A program made the position numbers and the translations under genes. This document shows, piece after piece, positions 32,618 to 43,210 of a DNA stretch of 64,000 bases (the first letter of the stretch is position 1; the number at the start of each line of letters is the position of its first letter). The DNA comes from Ctenosaura bakeri (Eukaryota; Chordata; Lepidosauria; Squamata; Iguanidae). The stretch spans positions 496,001 to 560,000 of the forward strand of contig CAOLHI010000077.1 in assembly GCA_948474755.1 (NCBI GenBank), read 5' to 3'. The notes under the pieces were generated by a model that did not search any database, was not told where the DNA came from, and saw only the letters and a program-made list of their open reading frames with translations.

Positions 32618-32985
32618 CAGTAGTCCCTCCTTATCCACAGGTAATACATTCCAAGACCCCTCATGGTTGCCTGAAACTGTGGATAGTACCAAACTCTCTA
32701 ATGTGGTACCTCATATTAGTATGAAGCCTCTCTATGATCCCTTCTGGTAACGCCAGAGCTGTTTCCTGTGGCAGTCTTGGGGGAGGGCCAGTTAAAGTGT
32801 GGGTCAGCGAGGCAGGCACGCAAGGTACAGAACCTGGAACAGGCCACACAGGTGGTGTTACTCAGATGCCAAAGGATGAATTGGGCCAAAGGGTGGGTGG
32901 GAGGGAGGTGAATCTGTGAGGGAAGAGGATGAGCATGGGTAACTGAAATGGTGGAAAGCAAAATCTCAGAAAAGGGGGACTACTG
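32618..32985 (+). mobile_element. Tigger/pogo-like non-autonomous DNA transposon
   Basis: CAGTAGTCCCTCCTTATCCA at the left is mirrored by AAAGGGGGACTACTG at the right. GATGCCTGAAACTG-like words (GGTTGCCTGAAACTGTGGAT) are typical of Tigger-type MITEs. It abuts the H element, and its TA duplication is not intact. Confidence 0.6.
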
Positions 32986-33746
32986 AAATAAGAACAACAA
33001 CAGACAGCTGGACATGCCATGAAAATGACATGGTAGAATTCTGAGATGACAGAACAGACTGTACCATATTGAAGGGGACATATATTTTGCATATTTCCCA
33101 CATTTTAAAAAAATCCCCTGCAAAATGAACAGATCCATTGCAGAGACAAAGCTTTGACACAGCCCTTTCACTGAAGTTCTGCTACTTCTGTTTGAAAGGA
33201 TTTCTTTATGGAGAGGATGATTCAAAACAGACATGTCTTCCTGTAGCCTGACATGGTGCTTCCATATTGACCTCCTCAGCACTCTTTTGACAGCCCCATT
33301 CTTCTGCACATGTAACTTCACCTTGAAAGACATTGGAGCTGAAGGGTTGCCTGGTAGGATAGAGGCATCAGCTCAAACAGGAGAGGGGATTGCCATCGGA
33401 GAAACTCCAGAGAAGTGTGTCAACCCATGCATTGTATGAGATGCATATCTCAGTTACATTTCCTTTTAATAATTGAATGGGTCAGCAGGTGTCCTGCTTA
33501 TCTCTGCCAAAAGGCAGAAACCCAATCTCCACCAAAGCCTTCTGTGAAGGGGAGTAAGCACACCACTCTGACAGAGCACCCACAGATAGCAAAATGTTCA
33601 GTAACTACTAACCCTGAGATTATGGAGCTGAAGGTTAATTTTGCCCTCACTGATGTTGGTAGTAAGTTACTTAATTTAATATTTGCATTTAAGATGGAGG
33701 AAACCAAATAGTCAATCATTTAGCAGAGTAGCTAAGTGAATGAGCT
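32986..33746. other. No gene confirmed
   Basis: A 117-codon minus frame at 32980-33333 begins MSFKVKLHVQKNGAVKRVLR. I see no domain in it, and it runs into A/T-rich sequence. Treated as incidental. Confidence 0.35.
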
Positions 33747-33827
33747 CATACCCTCCAACATTTTCCAAAGGAAAATTGGGACATACTTGGTCAAAAAAAC
33801 AAGAAAGTGTGGTCAATATGGGAAATG

Positions 33828-33835
33828 CTTTAAAT
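33828..33835. repeat. 8-bp target-site duplication, left (CTTTAAAT)
   Basis: Identical to 34955-34962 and directly adjacent to the hAT TIR. Confidence 0.95.
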
Positions 33836-34954
33836 CACTGGTTCTCAACCTTCCTAATGCCACGACCCCTTAATACAGTTCCTCATGTTGTGGTGACCCC
33901 CAACCATAAAATCATTTTCGTTATTATTTATTTATTATTTAGTTAGTTAGTTATTTCCAACATCAAATAGACTGGAAACACTGCCCTAAATCACTCTGGA
34001 TAGACTTCTAATGCCTAAAAACTGGTAACCCTCCCTCCTTTTTTTAAGCACAGAAAACGTCCATCAATGTCAGAATTAAGGCAGTAGTTCTAGTTCTGAA
34101 TGTTGGGTTTCCACAGTTCAAAAAGCCAGTCACTCCCAAAGGCAACGCCGAAACAGCCCACATTTTACACGAGGCGCAGGGAGGAAAGGACGGGGAGAGA
34201 GGAAAGATGGTAGCGGCATAAGCAGACGCTTTTTGTTTCCCTCCCTCCCTCCCTTAAAGGGAGTGCGGATGCTGAACATACAAAGAGCGAGGAATGCAAG
34301 ACAGTCAGGGCGAAGAACACAACACGTGCGTGTGGCAAGCACCAAGGGTCCACGCAAAACAAAAGCGAGAGGAGAAAGTCATCCTGGCTATTTCTGCACG
34401 AGACTGTTATAGTGCTGTTATTCCACTTTCACCATCCTATGGAATCCTGGGGTTTGCAGTTCGAACTGCAAACCCCAAGATTCCATAGGATGGTGAAAGT
34501 GGAATCATAGCGCTATAACACTGGAATGTGGAAATGGCCAAAGTCCACAGGACAGATCAGAGCAGCGCTTTCAGGTCAAAAAACAAACAAACAAACAAAA
34601 AACCCCACCAAGGAGCCTCAGGGGCTCTTGCTACACAAACCAAAGCCCTTGGCTGATGCCCCCTGCTCCTTTCCTGACCAAGTTCTCGGTCTCGGAGGGA
34701 CTGATCTCCCCCGTCAGATGGCAGATCCACCGCAGGAAGGTTTCCCCCTTTCCCACCAGGCAGGGAAAGATGGAGAAATGCCTAGCATGCCTCCTCTCCC
34801 CTCCTCCCAGCACAGGGGTCTCAGAAGCACTGCTCCCATTGACTGTGAGGCCACCTTCTTTTAAAGGAGGGGGCAGGATTGAGGAGCGGCGACCCCTGTG
34901 AAATGGTCGTTCGACCCCCCAAAGGGGTCCCGACCCCCAGGTTGAGAACCACTG
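33836..34954 (-). mobile_element. Composite SPIN-like hAT non-autonomous transposon, copy 2 (longer)
   Basis: A 1119-bp element in the opposite orientation to copy 1, with TIRs CACTGGTTCTCAACC / GGTTGAGAACCACTG and an exact CTTTAAAT duplication. Left end: CTAATGCCACGACCCC, TTAATACAGTTCCTCATGTT. Right end: GTCGTTCGACCCCCCAAAGG. The interior holds the same CpG-rich core as copy 1 (34140-34375), a full family-P MITE (34386-34539), and an extra GC-rich 34540-34880 segment mostly lost from copy 1. No transposase is encoded, so it would need a hAT enzyme in trans. Confidence 0.9.
34386..34539. mobile_element. Family-P MITE nested inside composite element copy 2
   Basis: GGCTATTTCTGCACGAGACT to GGAATGTGGAAATGGCC with centre GCAGTTCGAACTGC. 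The variant CACCATCC/GGATGGTG (instead of CAACATCC) is shared with copy 1, so the two copies descend from the same insertion. Confidence 0.92.
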
Positions 34955-34962
34955 CTTTAAAT
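34955..34962. repeat. 8-bp target-site duplication, right (CTTTAAAT)
   Basis: Exact match to 33828-33835. Confidence 0.95.
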
Positions 34963-35052
34963 GAAGACTAACACACCAGCTAAGAGAGGCTGCACGCGTT
35001 TGCTTTTGCCTGATCCTACTGGGAAGGGCAAGATTTTGCCTCCTCCTCCTCT

Positions 35053-36634
35053 TATCTATAAGTCCTTCATTTTCTAACCTGGGAAATCATGAAGAATACC
35101 CCCTACTTCCACAAGCACCCCCAGAACTCCATAAGTACTTCAATTTTCCTTTGCTATCCCTCTCAAAATGGCAATAAGCTAAATGGTGTTATGTCACCTC
35201 CTGTCACCATTTTAAGAGCAAAATGGAGGTACTGGGGCATGCTCGGAGGTGTACAGCCCATGGGGATCCCTGGGGTTAAACTGCTTGCTGGCCTTGTAGA
35301 GTTGACCATCTCTGGTTTAAAGGATATAATCCAAAGGAAAACAGGGGGAAACGGGGAAAAGCAGTCTAGTGTTTTTAAAGCAGAATAATTTAAAATTATT
35401 TTTAACAATAGAAAAGGACTTACAGTTGTTCTATGGGCTTGGGAAAAATAACTTCAACAGTTCTGCGAAGGAATATAAGCAACAGCTAAGATATCCTATG
35501 ATCTAATGCTGTGAAATGAGAGTAGGATTTATTTATTTATTTATATTCTTCAAATGAGCAGCTTTGAATCTACCAAAAGACAGGATATAAATCTTGGAAT
35601 AGAAGGCAATGCCAGGAAAGATACAGTTTTTGCCTGCTGCACAGATGTTGCCAGGGTGGGAAATGGCAACCCCTGAAGAGGGAAATTCTTGGGCTTATTT
35701 GAACCCAATTTGTATTGCGTTAAGGATACCAGAGACTAAGGGACCGGATTATCATTTGATCCATTGGTGGATTTTACAGCAAGAATTACCAGAGTGAAAA
35801 GATGTGACGACATAACAGCTGGTATATGTTGGGCTCAGCTCCAACGTAACAACATCCACATGTCTTTTCAAAAGAATTCTGACCAGTTTGAGACAAACCA
35901 GAAAAATCTGTAAAGTATAAAACCTGAGATATCCATTCTGAATATGGATGCTCCATATCAAACAAGAACTAAACATATCAATGGAGGTTAGCTGTAATGA
36001 TGTCAATTAGCAATGAAAGCTATGTGAAACTTCCATGTGTTGAGGCAATAGATCTTGGAATATCAGGCCCTGTGGGTAAATGGAGATGACTCTATTTGTA
36101 GTATTCTGCTAGTAAGCCTCCAGAGCAAGCACAATTGCTTCCAAGGACCCCAAAGCAATCCACTCATTTCTCCAAGAGCCTCAATGCCAGCAATACACTC
36201 CTCTCCCACAAGATATGTAGCTGCTAAATGGCTAATCCAGTCCCCTGGGAGCCCTGACTAGTTAATTTCCCCACTCTTCCTCTCAATTTACCCCATAAAG
36301 TCATTCTAATATTAGCAGGGAAAGGTCTTGCTGTGCCTAAAACAGATCAGAGGGAGGAATGGGGTGACATTGCCCATCACACCCCTTCCAATGAGTGATT
36401 AGTCATTTGGAGGGGAAATGAGGAAAGATGTCAGTGACATGGGGAAAATCAAAGGAGTGGAAAAGCTCTAGGGATAAGTAAACATGTGGTCCATGGTTTG
36501 CACTTTGACCTGCTCAGCTCCTGCCCAGAATAGGGAGAAGAATGTTGTATTAGATGGTGTTGGTATGACCATTATTAATAATAGGCACTCATGGTTTCAT
36601 TGATTGCCTATTATCAATAAAAGTTTTTATATAT
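35053..36634. other. No gene or clear repeat
   Basis: Unassigned 1.6 kb with an (ATTT)n run at about 35530-35546. Frames of up to 99 codons show no motifs. Confidence 0.35.
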
Positions 36635-37095
36635 AAAACTAGTGTGTTTACCCAGCGTTGGCCGGGATTTTATTTTCTCAGAGGTAACACCTGTTAGAAA
36701 TACCTTAGGAAATGCCTTACCTTACTTTAGGAACTAGATGCGGTTGAAATACACAGATTTGGTATACTGTGTTTCTAATTCCCCAATCTGTATTGTCCAG
36801 CACCTGTAACTTTCCCCCATACTCCCCAATCCAATCTGTATTCAGAGTTGTTAACATACAGAGGTTCGGTTTCAGAGAGAAGACATTGTCCTCCTCCTTC
36901 TCCTTGCTGCTAGGCCTCATCACCAAAGCAACCAGCCAGGCCCAAGAGCTCTCTGGCTGAGAATTCTAAAGGCCCCTCCCTAAACTGCCAACCCCAGGAT
37001 TCCATAGAATCCTCACAGCCAACCAATCATATGAGCTCTTTGCCTGCCTGACACAGACAAACTCACAAACTTTGACTTTTATATATTAGATACTG
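36635..37095. mobile_element. AT-ended interspersed repeat (ACCCAGCGTTGGCCGGG type)
   Basis: Bounded by ATATATAAAACTAGTGTG and ACTTTTATATATTAGATAC. The start GTGTTTACCCAGCGTTGGCC is a word common to a dispersed reptile repeat. Class (Helitron or other) is not established. A fragment of family P lies within at 36941-37010. Confidence 0.45.
36941..37010. mobile_element. Family-P MITE (long form) fragment
   Basis: CAAGAGCTCTCTGGCTGAGA, TTCTAAAGGCCCCTCCCTAA and CCCAGGATTCCATAGAA match the spacer and inner right arm only. Confidence 0.8.
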
Positions 37096-37420
37096 TGGTC
37101 TCAGAGCCTTATATGTGGGTTCTTTTTGCACATGTATGTGGATGTTACGTTTGATATGTAGTTGTCAAGAATATAATGAAAGTTGGACAAAGGTTGAAAA
37201 TACAGTATTCAGTTAGTCTTCAGTATTTATATTCATGTAATGTTCAATATTATAGTATTCAGTTACATGGGGAGTTATATTGTGAATGACATATTCTGAT
37301 GTCAATACCTTGTAATTGTGATCAGTTTCTTTATATATATTTTTATCCCTCCCATGGGTAGCAGTTTCTTCAGCCTGTTCTTCTGACATATGGAGCCACC
37401 TACCAGCACTCCAAAGTTCC

Positions 37421-37641
37421 ATTCGCCCTACAGAATTATAATGCTGTTATTCCATTCTTAACTGCATGGCTGCATCCTATGGAACCTTAGGATTTGTAGT
37501 TTGATGAGGCGCTAAAGCACTCTGGCTGAGAATTCAAAATGCCTCTCCCTGTGCTGCAAATCTCAGGTTTCCATGGGATGTAACCATGACAGTTAAAGTG
37601 GAATAAAAGTGCTATAGTTCTGTAGTGTGTGAATGGGTCCC
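37421..37641. mobile_element. Diverged family-P-related palindromic element
   Basis: CTACAGAATTATAATGCTG mirrors a right arm ending GCTATAGTTCTGTAGTGTG. The middle carries GAGGCGCTAAAGCACTCTGG and GAGAATTCAAAATGCCTCTC. It has an extra ACTGCATGGCTGCATCCTAT / GGATGTAACCATGACAGTTA arm not present in other copies, so it may be an older subfamily. Confidence 0.7.
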
Positions 37642-37769
37642 AGATCAGCAAAGAGTTCATCACTTAATAGAACCAAAATCTCAGACAGCACATTGAGCAG
37701 AGTAAGAGAACCATCTCAGATGGCAAATGCTGTGGTTTGCCTCCAGGTACGATATTGCTCTTTCCTAGA

Positions 37770-38035
37770 GGCAAAACTTTGTGCTCCATCCTCCATGAAT
37801 TTATCCAATCCCTTTTTAAAGCTATCCAGCCATAACTACATCCATGCCAGTGTATTCCACAGGTTAATTACAGTGCCGTGTAAAGTACTTCCTCTTGTCT
37901 TGAGTCTCCCATCATTTAATTTTGGTGGTTCTAGTATTATGAGAGAAAATATTCTCTGTCTATTGTCTCTGTGCTATGCATTATTTTATAGGCGTCTATC
38001 ATATTTCTCTGGCTTGTTTTGCTAACTTATGAACT
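37770..38035 (-). mobile_element. L2/CR1-like LINE fragment, antisense
   Basis: AATCCCTTTTTAAAGCTATC, CAGTGTATTCCACAGGTTAA and GTTCTAGTATTATGAGAGAA followed by CATTATTTTATAGGCGTCTA are the 5' continuation of the element whose 3' part is seen at 4278. The minus strand keeps a run of coding-like residues with several stops. Confidence 0.6.
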
Positions 38036-38234
38036 TTCCCCCACCAAGGTATTGCATTATATTAGGGAAATTACTTGAAAGAATGTATAAATGCATGTTT
38101 TAGGAGAAACAGGTGGAAAATGTATACAAAATGATTGTGTGGACATTTTAAAAATATTTAAAACATTCAGGATAAATTGAATTTCCAGCTGGAAAAATGA
38201 GGAAAGAAAAGAAACCAAAACTGACAGATTTGTT

Positions 38235-38415
38235 CAGTGGTAACTAGTGGCTTCCATATCAGTGAACAATGAATCCACTCCATATTTTACTCTAAACTTT
38301 ATATTAACTGTCCAAGATGCTGAATGCTGTTCCCAAAATAATTCTGGTGCCTCATAGTTTTAAGTTCAGATTAAAACCCAGAGAGGATTTGCCACTCCGC
38401 TAACAGGGAGGTGCC
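38235..38415. mobile_element. Palindromic MITE (family Z)
   Basis: GTGGCTTCCATATCAGTG and GAATCCACTCCATATTTTAC on the left. AAGTTCAGATTAAAACCCAG and AGGATTTGCCACTCCGCTAA on the right. The arms are imperfect. Confidence 0.7.
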
Positions 38416-38582
38416 TATCTGCCCTCAGATTTATTCATCTCTAGCTTTGCAGATACAGGGGAAGAAGAAGAAATTGTGAGCGCCTTGAATTTGTGGGATG
38501 GTCTGATACTGCTAAAACATTAGCATTATTTGTGCATTCAACTTAGGTGTGTGCATTTTGTCCTTAGATGTCACTAAAAACT

Positions 38583-38818
38583 TAGTTGTTGTGTGCCTTC
38601 AAGTCATTTCTGACTTGTGGTGATCCTATGGCAACTCTAGCATGAGTTTTCTTGGCAAGGTTTGCTCAGTGGAGGTTTGCCTTTGCTTTCCTCTGAAGCT
38701 GAGAGAATGTGACTTACCCAAAGTCACCCAGTGGGTTTTCATGGCTGAGTGGGAATTTGAACTCTGGACTCCATGGTGGTAGTCCAATGCTCAAATCATT
38801 ATAGCAAGCCGGCTTTTC
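38583..38818 (-). mobile_element. tRNA-derived SINE, antisense, near full length
   Basis: Begins at the tail end (GTTGTTGTGTGCCTTCAAGT) and continues AGTTTTCTTGGCAAGG, GTTTGCCTTTGCTTTCCTCT, CCCAGTGGGTTTTCATGGCT and GGGAATTTGAACTCTGGACT to the head near 38810. Confidence 0.93.
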
Positions 38819-39042
38819 CTTAAAAACTATCTGGTGCCATATCTTTGCAGAGAAAGTAACTATGTACTAGTACAAGCAATATCTTTAAAATTTTTGCTAC
38901 TTGAAGAAACTGGGGGCATGAGTATATACAGCGTGCATGTTTCATTTTTTGATATACATATATATATTCCTGCCAATACAATACAAACACTTTAGTGAAC
39001 AAAGATCAACAAGAATGCAGAATTACCAGCTTTTTCATCTCT

Positions 39043-39272
39043 TTAGCAATAGCAATATAGCAATAGCATTTATTTCTATACCGCTTATCAACTGAGTATT
39101 ATCTAAGCGGTTTACAATGTGTTTTAGCTAATTGCCCCCAACAAGCTGGGTACTCATTTTACCGACCTGTGGAAGGATGGAAGGCTGAGTCAACCTTGGA
39201 GCCCGGCAGGATCGAACTCACAACCTTGTGGTTTGCAGTACTGGCATTTAACCACTACGCCACCAGGGCTCC
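39043..39272 (-). mobile_element. Sauria-type SINE, antisense
   Basis: AGCATTTATTTCTATACCGC, CTAAGCGGTTTACAATGTG, CCCCAACAAGCTGGGTACTC, GGAAGGATGGAAGGCTGAGT, CAGGATCGAACTCACAACC and TTTAACCACTACGCCACCAG. The last two segments are the B and A box regions of the tRNA-like head. Confidence 0.9.
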
Positions 39273-39552
39273 TAGCTGATGCAGGATGCAACAATTAGCA
39301 AGTGGAATGTTTCACAAGCTAAAGTAAAGTTAAACATTAGTTGCTACAGTGCAAACTATAGTTCAAGGTACACCACCAGAGGGTGACTAAAAAGCTGCTT
39401 CTGCAAGTTAAGCCAAATCTTTGTCACGCAATGCTGCTACTACCTGTGAAACAGGATATTAATTTTCATTCCCCTTCCTCAACTGAGGAAAGACATGGGA
39501 GAGTGGATAACGCCTTTACATGGTTTAGCCACTAGGTGGCACTGGACTTAAT

Positions 39553-39941
39553 TACAGTCATCCCTCCACATTTGCTAGGGTTAGGGGCACAGGACCCCTG
39601 TGAAAGAGAAAAAAACATGAATAACTCTAGGCCCCCTCCAACCATATTTAACACACAAAAAAGTACGATCATCATATTCAACCCACGGTGGATTCCTTTG
39701 AGGCACCAGGGTTCCTTCGTAAGGCAGAAGTGGGTGGCTGGAGGGGCTTATTGCCACTTCCACTGCTGCCTCACACAATTTTAAATAAGGACTTACAAGC
39801 CTTGTTCGCAGTTTCTCAGTCTCACGAGGCTTGCGGTCCCTATTAAAAATGGCCTAGGGAGGCAGCAGAGGTGACAGCAAATAATCTGTGAATAATCAAA
39901 TCCGCAAAAATGAAACCTGCAAATGTGGAGGGCTGACTGTA
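39553..39941. mobile_element. Tigger/pogo-like MITE with TA target duplication
   Basis: The element spans 39555-39939 (385 bp). CAGTCATCCCTCCACATTTG at the left mirrors CAAATGTGGAGGGCTGACTG at the right with one mismatch, and TA flanks both sides. GGGTTAGGGGCACAGGACCC follows the left end. Relatives: 60619 (left part) and 45250 (right end). Confidence 0.85.
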
Positions 39942-40134
39942 TATCTTTGGGGAATCTGACATTTCCTGGGTCCTGTTCCTACTGATAAAGTTTTTGTCTA
40001 AGCCTCAACCTGGTGCCTTCCCAATGTATATCACGACCAGCCAGCTGGGCCATAAAGCATGATGTGCATTGCAACACAACACATCTGGCAGGTATCATGC
40101 CGGTGGGGGCTGCTGTTCAGCTTCCACAACACGA

Positions 40135-40312
40135 ATGGTGGCCAATGGCTTCCATCAGGTGACCAATCTGCATCAGGTTTAGTCCAAACTTGAATGGAAC
40201 TTTTAAAGGTGCTAATCATGTTCAGCACCTTAGATAGCTCCTTTAAAATTCAGACTAAAGCACAGAGTAGATTCACCACTCCATTGACATGGAATCTAGT
40301 AGCCACCACTGC
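40135..40312. mobile_element. Palindromic MITE (family Z)
   Basis: GGTGGCCAATGGCTTCCATC, then the centre GTGCTAATCATGTTCAGCAC, then TTAGATAGCTCCTTTAAAAT and CCATTGACATGGAATCTAGT. Confidence 0.7.
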
Positions 40313-40998
40313 ATAACAGGATGTAGAAGAGTGCCAGCTTGCTTTCAGATGGGCTTTTTGTTTATAAAACATTTTTCCCACCTGAAATGGCCTCTCAAAA
40401 GAGTTTACAACAGAAGAATTGAGAACATAGTGATATAGTCAAATAAACAATATTATTAAACACAAAACAAAATAGCACCAGTTTAATCAAAAACTTAACA
40501 ACGAAAAATTTAATCAGCATGGAGGAATTAGGGTGGCAGCAAAACCAAGCAGTCATACCAAAGAAAGAGGCAAATAAGAATGGGGCAAGTAATCAAATAA
40601 TCTTTGCTAAACACTGACATATAAATTAAGGAGGCTGTTCACAAAAATTGCAGAGCCCGTCCTACTGTTACCACACTCAACACCCCCACATTGAAGGGTG
40701 TTCTATTTTTCATGAATTAGACATATTTATGGCCAAAATCACATTTGGAGAAGCACTGACTATATGCACGTAGTTAGGTCAGGATGACTTCAGCATGGCC
40801 AGGTCATAAGTTCAGAGAGGATTAGATGGGAAAGCCCAGCACTGATGGGCTTGGGATGCTCCTTTCAAGAGGCTATAAGGTACAAGCACTCCCAGAAACA
40901 ATAGAAGATGAAACTGCCCGAGTGAAGCAGTCAGGTACCCCTGCTATCCTACAGTGACTTTTCTTATGTACCTTACCCAACCAAGTCATTAAGAGATT
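40313..40998. other. No gene; minor repeat tail near 40360
   Basis: TTGTTTATAAAACATTTTTC at 40362 resembles the element tail seen at 31490. The rest is unassigned. Confidence 0.3.
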
Positions 40999-41437
40999 GT
41001 CAGGACTCCCATCAAAGTTTTGTCACTTAGAGTTAAGACAATCAGCCCATTCCGGACTCCTTTGTCAGTTTGTGGGAAAGCAATTACCGCTTTGTCCGCG
41101 CACCCTCCTTCAGGGTAGAAATAGGGTACGCAAACTTGACTCAAGCCCAGATAATTTGTAGTACATTGGGTGTCACACTGCACATGGTCCCCCTGATTCC
41201 CATTCCTCCATGCCACCCTCAAACTCTTGTTTGATCCACCCTGCATTGATCTTCTGCTTCAGGACTAGTATATATCACCCTTTCCACCCAAAATGGAACC
41301 AATCTTTCCAACCTCTCTTGCTTTTCCCTTCAATAGCCTTGTACACTTTGTGAGATTACTTGATTTCTTGTGTCTGTCTGTTGATTTCTAATAAAATACT
41401 CTGTTTTAACTTTGAACTGGAGCCCTCTCTACAGTTA
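40999..41437 (+). mobile_element. Probable solo LTR of an endogenous retrovirus-like element
   Basis: Starts TGTCAGGACTCCCATC. A TATATAT lies at 41269-41275, a polyadenylation signal AATAAA at 41390-41395, then a T/G-rich stretch and GAACTGGAGCCCTCTCTACA. The distance and order fit a short retroviral-type LTR of about 0.44 kb. No adjacent internal region and no confirmed target duplication were seen. Confidence 0.5.
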
Positions 41438-42457
41438 GTACTGGTATACACAGGTGAAAAGATCCTGCCATTACCTTCCTCTCCCAAGTCTCCTTTGAGC
41501 TAATAATTCCCCAGATCCTAAGAAGATGCTGGCACTAATGGTGGACCTTAAGGTCCCAACTTTTTAGGTTTACACTACCATTAGGTGCAGTGAGGAGACT
41601 TTTCCAAGGTTTTCTTTTTGGATATTACTCACTGTCAAGCAGCAGAGCTCTTGTCCTGATGTCCCAGGGGCAGAGGAGGGAGGGGGGAGTGAGAGGGGGC
41701 TAGGACTGGCGAAATACTACCTCTTCCTGAATTCAAGAAGAATTTGGCAAAAAAAGATGCATGAGCTGGAAAACCCATAGCTGCTGTTAGCCAAACAGCC
41801 ATGCAAAATCCATGAAAATTTTCCATTCAGGAAAGATTTCCAAACATATTCCACATTTAATTCTCTGTGGGAAGCTTCTCAAAGTAATCCAGGAAAATAA
41901 AAGTTAGAAGCAGCTCCTGCATGCCTAAGAGTGTTTGAAACATTTTCTCCCTGGATGTGGAGAAACTTGGGAAAGTGCCTTATGCGAAACCAGACCATTA
42001 GCCCCTCAAAGGCAGGGCTGCCTATGTTAACTGGCAGTGACTTGTTTTTTTTCTTCTCAAATTCCCAACCCCCCCCCCAGATGTCGGGGAGTCAACCTGG
42101 ATGTTTTGCATGCAGAGCATGTACTCTATCAACAAGATGCTGCCCCTCGTTGGACCAAATGATATGCTTACTACATTACTTTGCAGGACTGCTCCTATGT
42201 CTTTATCATAAATCATTGTCATAAATCCTGACATAAATAATTTTTAGCAGATGAGCTTTTAACATAGAGCGTAGAGGTTTGGGGGTGGGAAGTTACCTGC
42301 TTAATTTATTCATGGTAGTTACTCTTCACTTTAAAAGGCCCAGGGACAGGACCAGAAAAAATGAGTGATAGCTTTTATTAGCCTCTAGGAGGCATGGAAG
42401 AGCATTTTCTCCAGGATTTTGGAAATGGCTGAGCCATTGTAGGCCCAGAGGCAGCCT
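41438..42457. other. No gene or clear repeat
   Basis: Unassigned, with a GGGAGGGGGGAGTGAGAGGGG purine tract near 41679-41698 and a C-run near 42070. No coding-like frame. Confidence 0.3.
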
Positions 42458-42521
42458 AAAACAAACAAACAAACAAACAAACAAACAAACAAGCAAGCAA
42501 GCAAACAAACAAACAAACAAA
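42458..42521. repeat. (AAAC)n microsatellite with AAGC interruptions
   Basis: About 16 tetranucleotide units. Two or three AAGC units lie in the middle. The 'CLLVCLFVCLFV' peptide of the other strand is the repeat translated. Confidence 0.95.
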
Positions 42522-42867
42522 CGGAATTGGCTTTCAGACACTTCCCATTGTTAAGAACAGCCTGTCCTGGGCATAAAATGGCCTTGGAGAAGGGGACTAT
42601 AAACATGTTGAAAATGCCCACCTACACCCCCTAGAGATTTATTTAAAAAATGTTTTTGTGGGGTGTGAGACCCCCCCCCAAGTTTTCCAGGGCAGGACTA
42701 ATGTAACCCCCTCAGCTCCCCACAGTTGCCCAGTTGCCACTCCTGTTGTAATGTTTTCCACTTCTCCTTTCTCTATTCTTCATTCAAGAAAGTCATATGA
42801 TGTGTGTGTGTTAGGATGGACTGAGGGTGACCTTAACTCCATAGATCTAAAGCACTTCTTCCTTGGT

Positions 42868-43210
42868 ATGAATCACAGAGTTGGAAGAGACCACAAGGGC
42901 CATCCAGCCCAACCCTCTGCCATGCAGAAACACAAAATAAAAGCATTCCTGACAGATGGCCATCCAACCTCTGTTTAAAAACTTCCAAAGAAGAGACTCC
43001 ACCACACTCTGAGGCAGCACAAACCACTGTTGAACTGGTCTTACTGTCAGAAAGTTCTTCCTAATGTTTGGATGGAGTTGCTTTTCCTGAAGTTTGAAGC
43101 CATTGCTCCATGTCTAGTCTCTAGAGCAGCAGAGAGCTGGCTTCCTCCATCCTCCATATGACGTTCTTTCATATGCTTCTAACAAGGACAAGTATGTCAA
43201 CCCTGGTCTT
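42868..43210 (-). mobile_element. CR1 LINE 3' end, antisense
   Basis: GAATCACAGAGTTGGAAGAG, CCACAAGGGCCATCCAGCCC, AAACTTCCAAAGAAGAGACT and CAGAAAGTTCTTCCTAATG are the usual 3' to 5' order. Confidence 0.9.

Larger units (their letters stand above)
33747..35052 (+). mobile_element. Family-X element split by the composite hAT element
   Basis: The left part (33747-33835) starts CATACCCTCCAACATTTTCC. After the hAT insertion it resumes with GAAGACTAACACACCAGC and AGAGAGGCTGCACGCGTTTG, GGGAAGGGCAAGATTTTGCC, and stops in a CCTCCTCCTC run. The 3' half is missing. Confidence 0.78.

Noticed and set aside
32980..33333. 117-codon minus-strand frame as a host exon or pseudogene
   Set aside because: No domain, start context or splice boundaries could be identified. 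Similar chance frames occur elsewhere.
42326..42621. Membrane-like CLFVCLFV repeat peptide
   Set aside because: It is the translated (AAAC)n microsatellite.
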